Shown: piece by piece, positions 5,436 through 13,159 of the stretch
Numbering within the stretch: the first letter of the stretch is position 1
How the letters are laid out: each line of letters begins with the position of its first letter
From: JAVBNC01 sp031551765
GTDB lineage: Bacteria; Desulfobacterota; Desulfovibrionia; Desulfovibrionales; Desulfovibrionaceae
Reading direction: 5' to 3'
Length of the DNA: 13,563 nt
NCBI GenBank assembly: GCA_031551765.1
Contig: JAVBNC010000076.1
Location: forward strand, 1 to 13,563
Program-made: the position numbers and the translations under genes
Notes under the pieces: model-generated
The model's input: the letters and a program-made list of their open reading frames with translations, nothing else
What the model was told of the DNA's origin: nothing
Databases searched by the model: none

Positions 5436-7970
5436 ATGTCCGCTATCCGACCGCTGCGTACGGCTGTCATCGCGCTGTTCTGGGTTTGTTTGCTGCCTCT
5501 GGCTGCCCTTGCCGCCACGGACGGCCAGGGGGCCGGGGCGGATCCCGGTTTCGCCCCCTGGCCGCGCACGGTGGAGGCCAAGGGGATACAGGCCACCATT
5601 TACCAGCCACAAGTGGACGGGTGGGACGGGGTGCGCCTGAGCGCGCACGCGGCCCTGGCCGCCGTTTTTCCGGGCATGAAAGAGCCCGTGTACGGCGTGC
5701 TGGCCCTGTCGGCCGACACCCTGGTGGACAAGGAATCCCGCAGCGTCAAAGTGGACAAGGTCAGGAGGCTGAGCGTCTCCTTTCCTTCCGCCCCGCACCG
5801 GGAGCGGGAGTTTCTGGCTCTGACCCGCGCTTCTCTGCTGCGGGGCATGGAGCACATGTCCCTGGACCGCCTGGAGGCCGCTTTGGCCTTCAGCCGGGCA
5901 GAACACAGGGGCATGGCCGCGCCGCTGGACAACACGCCGCCCAGGATCATCGTTTCCGAGAAAGCGGCTCTGCTCATCCATATTGACGGCGAGCCGCGTT
6001 TCGCGCGCGTGCCGGGCACTGCCCTGGAGCGGGTGTTGAACACCCGCGTTCTGCTGCTGCGGGACAGCGGCGGCGCCTACTATCTGCATTTCCTGGACGG
6101 CTACCTGAAGGCGGACAGCCTGGCGGGCCCCTGGTTCGTGGCCACGCCGCCCGCCGGAGCTACCGCCGCGGAAAAGGAAGCCGAAGACGGCAAGCAGACG
6201 GACCTGCTGCAGGGCCAAGCGGACGCCAAAAGCGGCAAAAAACCCGGCCTGGCGGCCTTGCCCGAAGCGCCCGCCGTATATGTGGCCCAGGCTCCGGCGG
6301 AACTCCTCGTCACCCGGGGCCAGCCGGACTACAGCCTGATCAACGGCACGGAGCTTTTGTATGTGACCAACACCACGGCCAATATTTTCAAGGACATGCG
6401 GGACAACAAAACCTATGTGCTGCTGGCCGGGCGCTGGTTTTCCGCCCCTTCTCTGGAAGGCCCCTGGCGCTACGTGCCGCCCAAGACCCTGCCGCCGGAT
6501 TTTGCCCGCATTCCGGACGATTCGCCCAAGGAAAACGTCAAGGCTTCCGTGCCGGGCACGCCCCAGGCTAGGGAAGCGGTGCTCAGCGCGTCCATTCCCC
6601 AGACGGCCGTGGTGGACAGGAACAAAACCCATTTCACGCCGGTCATTGACGGTTCCCCTGTGCTGCGGCCCATAGAAGGCACCTCGCTCAGTTATGTGCT
6701 GAACGCCTCGGACCCCATTATCCGGGTCAACCAGCGCAGCTGGTACGCCCTGCACAGCGGGGTGTGGTTCACGGCCACGGCCGTCGAGGGCCCGTGGCGG
6801 GTGGCCGTAAGCGTGCCCCCGCCCATTTACTCCATACCCGTCACTTCGCCCCTGCATTACGTGGTCTACGTCAAGATCTACTCCGTCACGGGCAACACCG
6901 TGGTGGTGGGGTACACGCCGGGCTATTACGGGGCCATTGTCACCCCGGACGGGGTGGTGGTGTACGGCACGGGCTACGCCTACCCCTACTGGGTCAGCGA
7001 CGCCTATTGGTACGGCGCGCCCGTGACCTACGGCAGCGGCGCGTGCATGGCCTGGACCCCCTGGGGCGGCTGGGCTTTCGGCTTCGGATTCGGCTGGGCC
7101 TATTATGACGATGACTGGTGCTACCCGCCCGCGCCTTGGTGGGGGCCGTACTACGACAGCGGCTCCTACTATAACGACTACGGCGGGGTGACGGCCTGGG
7201 GCCCCAACGGCTGGGTGGGCACCACCGGCAACGTCTATTCCACCTGGGGCGACACCCAGGTGACCCGGCGCGGCTTTGAAGGCTACGACGACTACACCGG
7301 CAACCAGTTCGCGGGCAGCTACGGCAAGGCCTACAACTCGCGCACCGGGGCCGTGGCCGTGGGCCACCGGGGCGCGGTGGAAAACGTGTACACCGGCAAC
7401 TACGCTTACGGCGGCCACGTGGCGGGCGTGGACCCGACGAACAAGATAGCGGGCCAGGCCGGACGGGTGACCGTGGGCAACGAGGATTCCGGCCGCAGCG
7501 CCACCTTCAGCCACATGGACGTGACCGGCCCGGACGGAAAGCACCTGGACGCGGGCGACGTGCGGGGCCAGGGCGGGGCAGTCGGCCATATCAGCAACAA
7601 CGTTTACGGCGCCAGGGACGGGAACGTCTACCACTACAACAGCGACACCCACCAATGGGACCAGTTGAACAGCGGCGGGGCGGGCCAGGCGGCGCGGAGC
7701 CGGGCGGCCGCGCCTCCCGGCTCTCCTGCGGGAATTCCCTCTGGCACTTTGAGCCGGGACAGGGGGGCTTTTGCCCAACCCCTGGACCAGGAACGGGAAA
7801 ACATGCTCAACCGGGAGCGTGAAGGCCGCAGCCTGGGCGAGATGCGCGAGCGGAGCTTTCAAAATCACGGCGCGCAGTTCCAGCACAACTTCGGCGGCGG
7901 GGGCTTCAGCCGGGGAGGCTTTGGCGGCTTCCACGGCGGCGGTTTCCGTGGCGGCGGGTTCCGGCGCTGA
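5436..7970 (+). CDS. Large exported GPW-repeat, Tyr/Trp/Gly-rich protein of unknown function
   Basis: The 844-residue protein starts at the ATG at 5436, preceded by AAGGAGAGG. It has a Sec signal peptide with a likely cut after ALA at residue 26, so it acts in or beyond the cell envelope. Three similar units lie at about residues 183-233, 292-344 and 403-454. Each follows the pattern 'G-P... (I/L).GT.L..V.N(T/A) ... Y.L..G.WF.A..LEGPW' and ends in GPW at 231, 342 and 452. Residues 460-600 are very rich in Tyr, Trp, Gly and Pro (for example WGGWAFGFGFGWAYYDDDW). The last 25 residues are a Gly/Phe/Arg tail (GGFGGFHGGGFRGGGFRR). No catalytic motif is recognised. Comparable large exported proteins are, as I recall, sometimes auto-named carbohydrate-binding family V/XII, which is weak support for surface or glycan contact. 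A structural or adhesive envelope role is inferred. Confidence 0.72.
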   Translation: MSAIRPLRTAVIALFWVCLLPLAALAATDGQGAGADPGFAPWPRTVEAKGIQATIYQPQVDGWDGVRLSAHAALAAVFPGMKEPVYGVLALSADTLVDKESRSVKVDKVRRLSVSFPSAPHREREFLALTRASLLRGMEHMSLDRLEAALAFSRAEHRGMAAPLDNTPPRIIVSEKAALLIHIDGEPRFARVPGTALERVLNTRVLLLRDSGGAYYLHFLDGYLKADSLAGPWFVATPPAGATAAEKEAEDGKQTDLLQGQADAKSGKKPGLAALPEAPAVYVAQAPAELLVTRGQPDYSLINGTELLYVTNTTANIFKDMRDNKTYVLLAGRWFSAPSLEGPWRYVPPKTLPPDFARIPDDSPKENVKASVPGTPQAREAVLSASIPQTAVVDRNKTHFTPVIDGSPVLRPIEGTSLSYVLNASDPIIRVNQRSWYALHSGVWFTATAVEGPWRVAVSVPPPIYSIPVTSPLHYVVYVKIYSVTGNTVVVGYTPGYYGAIVTPDGVVVYGTGYAYPYWVSDAYWYGAPVTYGSGACMAWTPWGGWAFGFGFGWAYYDDDWCYPPAPWWGPYYDSGSYYNDYGGVTAWGPNGWVGTTGNVYSTWGDTQVTRRGFEGYDDYTGNQFAGSYGKAYNSRTGAVAVGHRGAVENVYTGNYAYGGHVAGVDPTNKIAGQAGRVTVGNEDSGRSATFSHMDVTGPDGKHLDAGDVRGQGGAVGHISNNVYGARDGNVYHYNSDTHQWDQLNSGGAGQAARSRAAAPPGSPAGIPSGTLSRDRGAFAQPLDQERENMLNREREGRSLGEMRERSFQNHGAQFQHNFGGGGFSRGGFGGFHGGGFRGGGFRR

Positions 7971-7982
7971 TACGGCATAGTG

Positions 7983-8017
7983 TGGCAGCTGCCTGTTCCC
8001 CAAACAGACAGCTGCCA
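7983..8017 (+). promoter_or_regulatory. Long hairpin in front of the acetyltransferase ribosome-binding site
   Basis: TGGCAGCTG (7983-7991) pairs perfectly with CAGCTGCCA (8009-8017). After one C/A mismatch, CTGTT pairs with AACAG around a 5-nt loop. No T run follows on either strand, so it is a poor intrinsic terminator. The AAGGGA ribosome-binding site begins at the last base of the stem. It could block read-through, stabilise mRNA ends or modulate translation of the next gene. Confidence 0.55.
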
Positions 8018-8030
8018 AGGGAATACAAGC

Positions 8031-8618
8031 ATGGCACAAAGTGAACGGGAAAAAATGCTGGCCGGACTGCCGTACAATTCGCGGGACCCGGAACTTATGG
8101 TCCTGCACCGCAGGGCACGGGCGTTCATGGCCGCGTATAACGGCATGGCAGCGGCCCCGCCGGAAGAACGCCTGATGCTGTTACGCGAATACCTGGGCCA
8201 TGCGGGGGCCAATGTCTGGATAGAGCCGCCGTTCTTCTGCGATTACGCCTGCCACATCAGCCTGGGCGACAACAGCTACGTGAATTTCAACTGCGTGTTT
8301 CTGGACTGCAGCACGATCACTATCGGAAGCGACGTGCTTATTGCCCCGGCCGTGCAGATATACGCCGTGACCCACCCGGTCCTGCCGGAAGAGCGCTTGA
8401 TCCCCGGCGGCGGCCAGGGGGATGTGGCCCGGCATTTTGATAAGACCGCGCCGGTGCGCATAGGGGACCAGTGCTGGATAGGCGGCGGGGCCATTATCCT
8501 GCCGGGTGTCAGCATAGGCGAGGGCAGCACCGTAGGGGCGGGTTCCGTGGTTTCCCGCGATATACCGCCGCGCGTGTTGGCCGTGGGCAACCCCTGTCGG
8601 GTGGTGCGGGAGCTATAA
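8031..8618 (+). CDS. Sugar O-acetyltransferase, Maa/NodL/LacA hexapeptide type
   Basis: The 195-residue cytoplasmic enzyme has an N-terminal helical Mac-type segment (EREKMLAGLPYNSRDPEL) and a left-handed beta-helix built from hexapeptide repeats (for example ISLGDNSYVNF, ITIGSDVLI, VRIGDQCWIGGGAIILPGV, SIGEGSTVGAGSVV). The catalytic histidine sits in IYAVTHPVLPEER, as in maltose and galactoside acetyltransferases. These trimeric enzymes move an acetyl group from acetyl-CoA to a sugar hydroxyl. The ATG at 8031 was chosen because AAGGGA lies 8 nt upstream; an in-frame GTG at 7980 would put the start before the hairpin and lacks a ribosome-binding site. The gene follows the exported protein by 60 nt and converges on fabD across a bidirectional terminator. 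It might modify a sugar or surface glycan, but a general detoxifying role for such enzymes is equally likely. Confidence 0.88.
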   Translation: MAQSEREKMLAGLPYNSRDPELMVLHRRARAFMAAYNGMAAAPPEERLMLLREYLGHAGANVWIEPPFFCDYACHISLGDNSYVNFNCVFLDCSTITIGSDVLIAPAVQIYAVTHPVLPEERLIPGGGQGDVARHFDKTAPVRIGDQCWIGGGAIILPGVSIGEGSTVGAGSVVSRDIPPRVLAVGNPCRVVREL

Positions 8619-8628
8619 AGAGTGAGCG

Positions 8629-8686
8629 AAAAACGGACGCCGCTCCGGCATGGGTATTTTCCCGTGCCGGAGCGGCGTCCGTTTTT
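8629..8686. terminator. Bidirectional terminator between the acetyltransferase gene and fabD
   Basis: A 26-base arm (8629-8654, beginning AAAAACGGACGCCGC) pairs with 8661-8686 (ending GGCGTCCGTTTTT) with only one G-T wobble and a 6-nt loop. The A run on one side and the T run on the other give a U tract on both strands. It sits between the two convergent stop codons. Confidence 0.9.
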
Positions 8687-8698
8687 TCTCCGTGGAAC

Positions 8699-9649
8699 TT
8701 ACGCGAAGCTTTCCACCAGTTCCAGGGTGCCCACGGCGCGACTGGTGTAGCTTTCCGGGGCGGGGGGCTCGGCCAGGCCGTCCAGGTTGGGCTTGACCAT
8801 TTTGCTGAGCACGCCCTTGGGGCCGCACTCCACAAAGTCCCGAATCCCCGCCTGCCACTGGTTGGCGATAATCTCCGTCCAGCGCACGGAAGAGGTCATC
8901 TGACGCAGGGCCAGGGCCTGTAGTTCGCCCGCGTCCGTCACGGCCTTGCCGCTGACGTTGCTGTACACGGGAAAGCGCGCTTTGGACCAGTTGGCCTTGT
9001 TCAGCGCCTTGCCCAGTTCCCTGGCCGCTTCGTCCATGAGCGGGCTGTGGAACGCGCCGGAAACGGGCAAAGGGATCGCGCGACCTTTCAGCGTCTTGGT
9101 CTCTTCCTGCAGTGCGGCTATGGCGGCCCGCGTGCCGCTGGCCACGAACTGGCCCGGCGTGTTGTAGTTGGCTATCAGCAGCATTTCGCCCGTGCTTTCC
9201 TTCACCTTGGCCACGGCCTGTTCCGCGTCCGCCAGGCTGAGTTTGAGCAGGGCGGCCATGGTGCCTTTGCCTTCCGGGTCGGCTTCCGCCATCAGGCGGC
9301 CGCGCAGGGCAACCAGTTCCAGGGTCGCGTCCGGGCTCAGCACACCGGCGGCGGCCAGGGAGCTATACTCGCCCAGGCTGTGCCCCGCCGTGCAGGCGGG
9401 TTTGACGCGGCGGGCCAGGCGGCTCCACAGGCTGAGGTTAACCACGGTCAGCGCGGGCTGCAGGGCGCGGGTGTCGGCCATGGCCGCTTCCTCGCCTTCC
9501 CAGTATATTTCGCGCAGGGGCAGGCCGCTGATGCGTTCGGCTTTTTTCCAGAGCTCCATGGCCTCGCGGTCGGCTTCGGCCACGTCGCGGCCCATGCCGG
9601 GTTCCTGCGAACCCTGGCCGGGAAAGAGCAGAGCGAGAGAGTCAGACAT
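8699..9649 (-). CDS. fabD: Malonyl-CoA:ACP transacylase
   Basis: The 316-residue cytoplasmic enzyme moves malonyl from CoA to acyl carrier protein, supplying every elongation step of type II fatty-acid synthesis. Visible are the oxyanion-loop motif PGQGSQ (residues 10-15), the nucleophile S91 in GHSLGEYS, the malonyl-binding arginine R116 in LVALRGRLM, and the catalytic H201 in SGAFHSPLM. The C-terminal VECGPKGVLSKM block is also typical. The length is normal for the family (about 310). The ATG at 9649 was chosen because AAGGACC lies just upstream and the canonical N terminus (LALLFPGQGSQ) begins four residues later. A longer in-frame opening to 9736 has no support. The gene is alone on its strand here, rather than in a fab cluster, and is divergent from rsmG. 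Confidence 0.95.
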   Translation of the reverse strand: MSDSLALLFPGQGSQEPGMGRDVAEADREAMELWKKAERISGLPLREIYWEGEEAAMADTRALQPALTVVNLSLWSRLARRVKPACTAGHSLGEYSSLAAAGVLSPDATLELVALRGRLMAEADPEGKGTMAALLKLSLADAEQAVAKVKESTGEMLLIANYNTPGQFVASGTRAAIAALQEETKTLKGRAIPLPVSGAFHSPLMDEAARELGKALNKANWSKARFPVYSNVSGKAVTDAGELQALALRQMTSSVRWTEIIANQWQAGIRDFVECGPKGVLSKMVKPNLDGLAEPPAPESYTSRAVGTLELVESFA

Positions 9650-9772
9650 AGAGGGTCCTTGTGTGAGAATGGTTTTGGGGAAACAAGATTTTCCGCAGCG
9701 TTCGCCCTGTCTATAGCCAAAAGCGTTCCCAGGCACAAGGCGGACCCGCGCGGATCTTGATTTAGCGGCCGC

Positions 9773-10468
9773 ATGGGGCTACAAGCGGCTATGGTTTCCC
9801 GCGTACACTCTTCGCTTTCCGCGGCCGATTTGGAGCCGCGTCTCGCCGCCCTCGGCTTTTCCCTGCCGCCCGCCGCCATGGACGGGCTGGCGGCCTATCT
9901 TTCCCTGCTCATGCAGTGGAACAAGGTCATGAACCTGGTGGGCGCGGCCACCTGGGAACAGGCCCTGGAAAACCTGATAGCGGACAGCTTTCTGCTGGCG
10001 GACTTTCTGCGCGGCCTTGGGTTGCCGGATTCTCCCGTGTGCTGGGACCTGGGAGCGGGCGCGGGGCTGCCGGGCATACCCCTGCGCCTGGTCTGGCAGG
10101 ATGGGACCTACACCCTGGTGGATTCGCGGGAAAAGCGGGTGCTGTTCCTGCGCACCGCGCTGGCCCGCAGCCCGCTGCCGCGCACCACGGCCGCCCGGGC
10201 GCGGGTGGAGGACTTTTTCCCCAGGGCGGGCAAGGCGGACCTGATCGTCAGCCGGGCCTTCATGCCCTGGCGGGACCTGTTGCCCCTGGTGCGGCCCTGG
10301 CTGGCTGAAAACGGCGCGGTGGTGTTCCTGACCCTGACGCCCGCGCCGGACGCGGATCTGCCGCCGGAATGGCGCGTGGCCGCGCAGCGGGAATACAGCG
10401 CGGCCGGGCAGCGCCGCTGGTTTTGGGCAATACGGGAGGCGCGGCCTCTGCGGGAGGCGAAACCATGA
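9773..10468 (+). CDS. rsmG: 16S rRNA (guanine-N7) methyltransferase RsmG (GidB)
   Basis: The 231-residue protein carries the RsmG signature: LMQWNKVMNLVGA at the start of the fold, the S-adenosylmethionine site CWDLGAGAGLPGIPLRLV, the acidic loop TLVDSREKRVLFL, and ADLIVSRAF towards the end. RsmG methylates N7 of a guanine in the 530 loop of 16S rRNA. Its start is uncertain: ATG at 9773 (used here) and ATG at 9791 (MVSRVHSS) are both possible, and neither has a strong ribosome-binding site. The conserved part begins well downstream of both. The usual 'H-xDS' block reads NLIADSF, lacking the common histidine. Its stop overlaps the start of the recombinase gene as ATGA, so the genes are translationally linked. 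No gidA neighbour is in view. Confidence 0.85.
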   Translation: MGLQAAMVSRVHSSLSAADLEPRLAALGFSLPPAAMDGLAAYLSLLMQWNKVMNLVGAATWEQALENLIADSFLLADFLRGLGLPDSPVCWDLGAGAGLPGIPLRLVWQDGTYTLVDSREKRVLFLRTALARSPLPRTTAARARVEDFFPRAGKADLIVSRAFMPWRDLLPLVRPWLAENGAVVFLTLTPAPDADLPPEWRVAAQREYSAAGQRRWFWAIREARPLREAKP

Positions 10469-11520
10469 GCGACGCTCCGGGAAAAAAAGCGGGAGCGGGC
10501 GAAAAGGCCGTCAGCCGCATCCGCCTGCGCGTGCCCCGGACGCCTTCGTCTGAGGTGACGCCCGTGACCGGGCAGCCGGAAAGCGTGTCCATGTTTCTGG
10601 CCCACCTGGAGCTGGAAAAAGGCTATTCCCCCGCCACGCTGGCCGCCTACGGCAAGGACATGGAGCAGTTCGCGGAATTCCTGCGCGGGGAAGGCCTGGA
10701 AAACGACGCCCCGTCCCAGGTGACGAAACGCCATGTGCAGCGCTTTCTGGCGGAACTGCACCGCCGGGGCGTTTCCAAAACCAGCATGGGCCGCAAGCTC
10801 TCCTCGCTACGGGCCTATTTCCGTTTCTGCGCGCGGCTGCGGCTTGTCCCCGCCCTGCCCACGGAAGGCGTGCGCAACCCCAAACAGGACAAGCGCCACC
10901 CCAAAGTGCTGGGCGTGGACCAGGCCTTTCACCTGCTGGATGCGCAGCCCGTTACAGACGCCGCGCTGCCGCCGCAAAAACGTATTTTTCTGGTCCGGGA
11001 TATCGCTCTGGCGGAACTTTTGTACGGTTCCGGCCTGCGTATCAGCGAGGCCCTGTCCCTGAACGCGGACCGGGTGAAGCCGGCGGACGGGCACGTGCGC
11101 GTCCTGGGCAAAGGCGGCAAGGAGCGGCTTACGCCTCTCTCGGACACCTGCCGCGAAGCCCTGTCCGCCTGGCTGGAACTGCGGGGAACCCTGGCCGGGC
11201 CGGGGGAAAAAGCGCTGTTCGTGGGCGAACGGGGCGGCCGTCTGGACCGCCGCATGGCCACGCGCAGCATAGAGGCGCTCTGCAAGCGCGCCGGGCTGCC
11301 GCAGGCCGTCTCCCCGCACGCGTTGCGGCATTCCTTTGCCACCCATCTGCTGGAATCCGGGGCGGACTTGCGCAGCGTGCAGGAACTGTTGGGCCACGCC
11401 CGCCTGACCACCACCCAGCGCTATACCCATTTGAACCTGGCGCACCTGACGCGCGTGTACGATGCGGCCCACCCCAAAAGCGGGGGCGGCGCGAAAAACG
11501 GCGGGGAGCCGGAGGCGTGA
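10465..11520 (+). CDS. XerC/XerD-type tyrosine recombinase
   Basis: The 351-residue enzyme has an N-terminal SAM-like DNA-binding domain (about residues 41-125, FLAHLELEKGYSPATLAAY) and a catalytic domain with the full tyrosine recombinase set: R192 in GSGLRISEAL, K216 in VLGKGGKERLTPL, H285 and R288 in SPHALRHSFATHLL, H311 in LLGHARLTTTQ, and the nucleophile Y320 in RYTHL. This matches the chromosome-dimer-resolving Xer type. XerC and XerD cannot be told apart here. The ATG at 10465 was chosen over an opening at 10369 because GGGAGG lies 7 nt upstream and it overlaps the rsmG stop as ATGA. It has a longer, charged N-terminal extension (about 40 residues) than typical Xer proteins. No phage or integron genes adjoin it, so a housekeeping role is likeliest. 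Confidence 0.88.
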   Translation: MSDAPGKKAGAGEKAVSRIRLRVPRTPSSEVTPVTGQPESVSMFLAHLELEKGYSPATLAAYGKDMEQFAEFLRGEGLENDAPSQVTKRHVQRFLAELHRRGVSKTSMGRKLSSLRAYFRFCARLRLVPALPTEGVRNPKQDKRHPKVLGVDQAFHLLDAQPVTDAALPPQKRIFLVRDIALAELLYGSGLRISEALSLNADRVKPADGHVRVLGKGGKERLTPLSDTCREALSAWLELRGTLAGPGEKALFVGERGGRLDRRMATRSIEALCKRAGLPQAVSPHALRHSFATHLLESGADLRSVQELLGHARLTTTQRYTHLNLAHLTRVYDAAHPKSGGGAKNGGEPEA

Positions 11521-11906
11521 TGCTGCATTCCCTTTTCGCCATCAGCACCGGGGCCGCGCTGGGGGCTGTTTCCCGCTGGCTGCTGGGCCTGGCCCTGAAC
11601 CCTGTTTTTCCCGCCTTTCCCCTGGGCACTTTGGCCGTCAACCTGGTGGGCGGCTATATCATCGGGTTCGCCGTCAGTTTTTTCATGGTGTTTTCAACTG
11701 CCGCGGAATGGCGGCTGTTCGTCATCACGGGCTTTCTGGGTTCGCTCACGACCTTTTCCACGTTTTCAGCGGAAGTGGTCACCATGATCCAGCAGGGGCA
11801 TTTCGTGCTGGCGGGCGGGACCGTCTTTCTGCACGTTTGCGGCTCGCTGCTGATGACTTTTCTGGGCATCGGCAGCTTTGCGCTGCTGCAGCACCTGCTG
11901 CGGTAG
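11520..11906 (+). CDS. crcB: Fluoride ion channel CrcB (Fluc)
   Basis: This is a 128-residue protein with four membrane helices. It has the Fluc signatures: GAALGAVSRWLLG near the N terminus, GTLAVNLVGGYIIGF with the conserved Asn in the second helix, and GFLGSLTTFSTFSAE in the third, where Phe residues line the fluoride path. CrcB dimers release fluoride from the cytoplasm. The ATG at 11520 overlaps the recombinase stop by one base (TGATG), with GGAGG 4 nt upstream; the in-frame GTG at 11517 lies too close to that site. The usual GG in the third-helix motif reads GS here, a mild change. No fluoride riboswitch precedes it, as there is no leader. Expression must come mainly from the rsmG-recombinase transcript. 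Confidence 0.92.
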   Translation: MLHSLFAISTGAALGAVSRWLLGLALNPVFPAFPLGTLAVNLVGGYIIGFAVSFFMVFSTAAEWRLFVITGFLGSLTTFSTFSAEVVTMIQQGHFVLAGGTVFLHVCGSLLMTFLGIGSFALLQHLLR

Positions 11907-11916
11907 AGCGGCCGCG

Positions 11917-11971
11917 CTTCAAACAACAAACAACAGGCGGAGTCACTCCGCCTGTTGTTTGTTGTTTGAAG
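11917..11971. terminator. Perfect 55-bp palindromic bidirectional terminator
   Basis: Bases 11917-11943 (CTTCAAACAACAAACAACAG then GCGGAGT) are the exact reverse complement of 11945-11971 around a single central C. The GC core (GGCGGAGT/ACTCCGCC) has A-rich and T-rich flanks, so both strands present a stem followed by a U-rich stretch. It lies between the convergent crcB and lipoprotein genes, 11 nt after the crcB stop. Confidence 0.85.
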
Positions 11972-12007
11972 GGCAGTCTCTTGCGGATATTTTAGCCTTG
12001 GCGCGTG

Positions 12008-13159
12008 CTAAAACCACCCGAGCGGGCCGGACTTGGACGCGGGCGAACCCAAGGTGAGCGTGCCCGTGGACAGGAACTGGCCTTTGACCGTCCATTCCGG
12101 GCTCCAGCGGGGGGTGACCACCACCGGGCGCGGCGGGTCGCTGGCCCAGAAATCCTGACCCCAGGCGGTGACGGTTATGGTCACCCCGTCCGCGCCGTTG
12201 AAAATGCCCTTGGGAATGACGCAGCTGGTCTTGTCCGGCTGCAGAATGACCCCGGAATTGGCGTGGCGCCGTACCAGCAGGGTATCCAGGAATTTGCCGG
12301 AGATGTGGATGTCCGGCTTTTCGCTGGAACTCCAGACAATCAGTTCCTTGCCGGACTTGGCCCGGCCTACGGCCTGGACGTGGTAGCCGATGGCCGTGGG
12401 CAGCTTGTTCCAGCTCACGGGAATGGCCTCCGTCAGCGACGCGCTGCCCGCGTTCACCGTGAGCGCTTCCATAAATTCATGGGGCGGGTTCATGGAAAAG
12501 CGGATATGGGGCAGGAAGTTGCCGTGCACAAAGTGGTTCCCGGCCAGGGAGGCGCCGGCGGGCACGCTTCTGCTGTCGCTGGCGTTGGGCCAGATCACTT
12601 CCACCCAGCCGGGCTTCAGGTCGCCTATGTTGGTGCGGTTGGCGTAGGATGTTTTGTTCTGGGTGGGAGAGGCGGCCAGGGCGGCGTAGCCGCTTTCTTC
12701 CATGCGGGCGGTGTCCAGCACCCTGGGTTGGCCGAGGCGCGCGTTTTCGCCGCCGCCCCAGTAAGTTTTGACCACCATTCTGCCCAGCTTGGTTTCAGCT
12801 TTGGCGGGTTCCTTGGGCGCGGGCAGCAACGGCAGGTATTCGCCCATTTTCAGACCGGGCGGAAGCATGTGAAATGCCTTGGGAGCTGCGCCTCCCGCCG
12901 GTCCGGGCTGGGAGATCATGCGCAGCACCATGACGCGGCTGCTTTCTCCGGCGGCTGCCGCGCCGGGGCCGGATACGTACGTGGTGTGGAAGAGCATGGC
13001 GTAGGCCGGGGCGCCCTTGGTATACTTGGCCGGGGGCGTGATGGGAATGGAACCCAGGGGAACGGCCGGGGAAACGTCCCGCTGAGCGGGCGCGCAGGAG
13101 ACCAGGAGCAGAAGAAGGCCGATGCCGGTCAGAGCGGAAGAGGAGAGGCGGCGGTTCAT
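12008..13159 (-). CDS. Predicted lipoprotein of unknown function with a fibronectin-III-like segment
   Basis: The 383-residue protein has a lipoprotein signal peptide: MNRRL, a hydrophobic stretch GIGLLLLLVSC, and the lipobox LVSC with the modified cysteine at residue 22. It should be anchored in the inner or outer membrane. The ATG at 13159 has GGAGGATC upstream; an in-frame opening to 13309 would erase the signal peptide. The mature part starts with a Pro/Ala-rich region, with Pro/Lys/Ala-rich linkers near 110-125. It includes a segment at about 246-280 (IPVSWNKLPTAIGYHVQAVG) patterned like the core of a fibronectin type III or similar beta-sandwich. The C-terminal hundred residues (for example VTITVTAWGQDFW) are also beta-like. 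I do not recognise a family and see no catalytic motif. It converges on crcB and is flanked on its 5' side by an IS remnant. Confidence 0.75.
   Translation of the reverse strand: MNRRLSSSALTGIGLLLLLVSCAPAQRDVSPAVPLGSIPITPPAKYTKGAPAYAMLFHTTYVSGPGAAAAGESSRVMVLRMISQPGPAGGAAPKAFHMLPPGLKMGEYLPLLPAPKEPAKAETKLGRMVVKTYWGGGENARLGQPRVLDTARMEESGYAALAASPTQNKTSYANRTNIGDLKPGWVEVIWPNASDSRSVPAGASLAGNHFVHGNFLPHIRFSMNPPHEFMEALTVNAGSASLTEAIPVSWNKLPTAIGYHVQAVGRAKSGKELIVWSSSEKPDIHISGKFLDTLLVRRHANSGVILQPDKTSCVIPKGIFNGADGVTITVTAWGQDFWASDPPRPVVVTPRWSPEWTVKGQFLSTGTLTLGSPASKSGPLGWF

Noticed and set aside
5418..8108. An 896-residue open frame on the minus strand opposite the exported protein.
   Set aside because: It mirrors the high-GC codon pattern of the plus-strand gene, has no ribosome-binding site and has no recognisable domain. 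The plus strand has a signal peptide and organised repeats.
10465..11520. Xer-type recombinase considered as a phage or genomic-island integrase.
   Set aside because: It is locked between housekeeping genes by overlapping starts and stops, with no attachment repeat, tRNA or phage gene nearby. A housekeeping Xer role fits better.
11507..11560. A fluoride riboswitch before crcB.
   Set aside because: The crcB start overlaps the recombinase stop, leaving no leader, and no riboswitch-like pseudoknot sequence was seen in the end of the recombinase gene.
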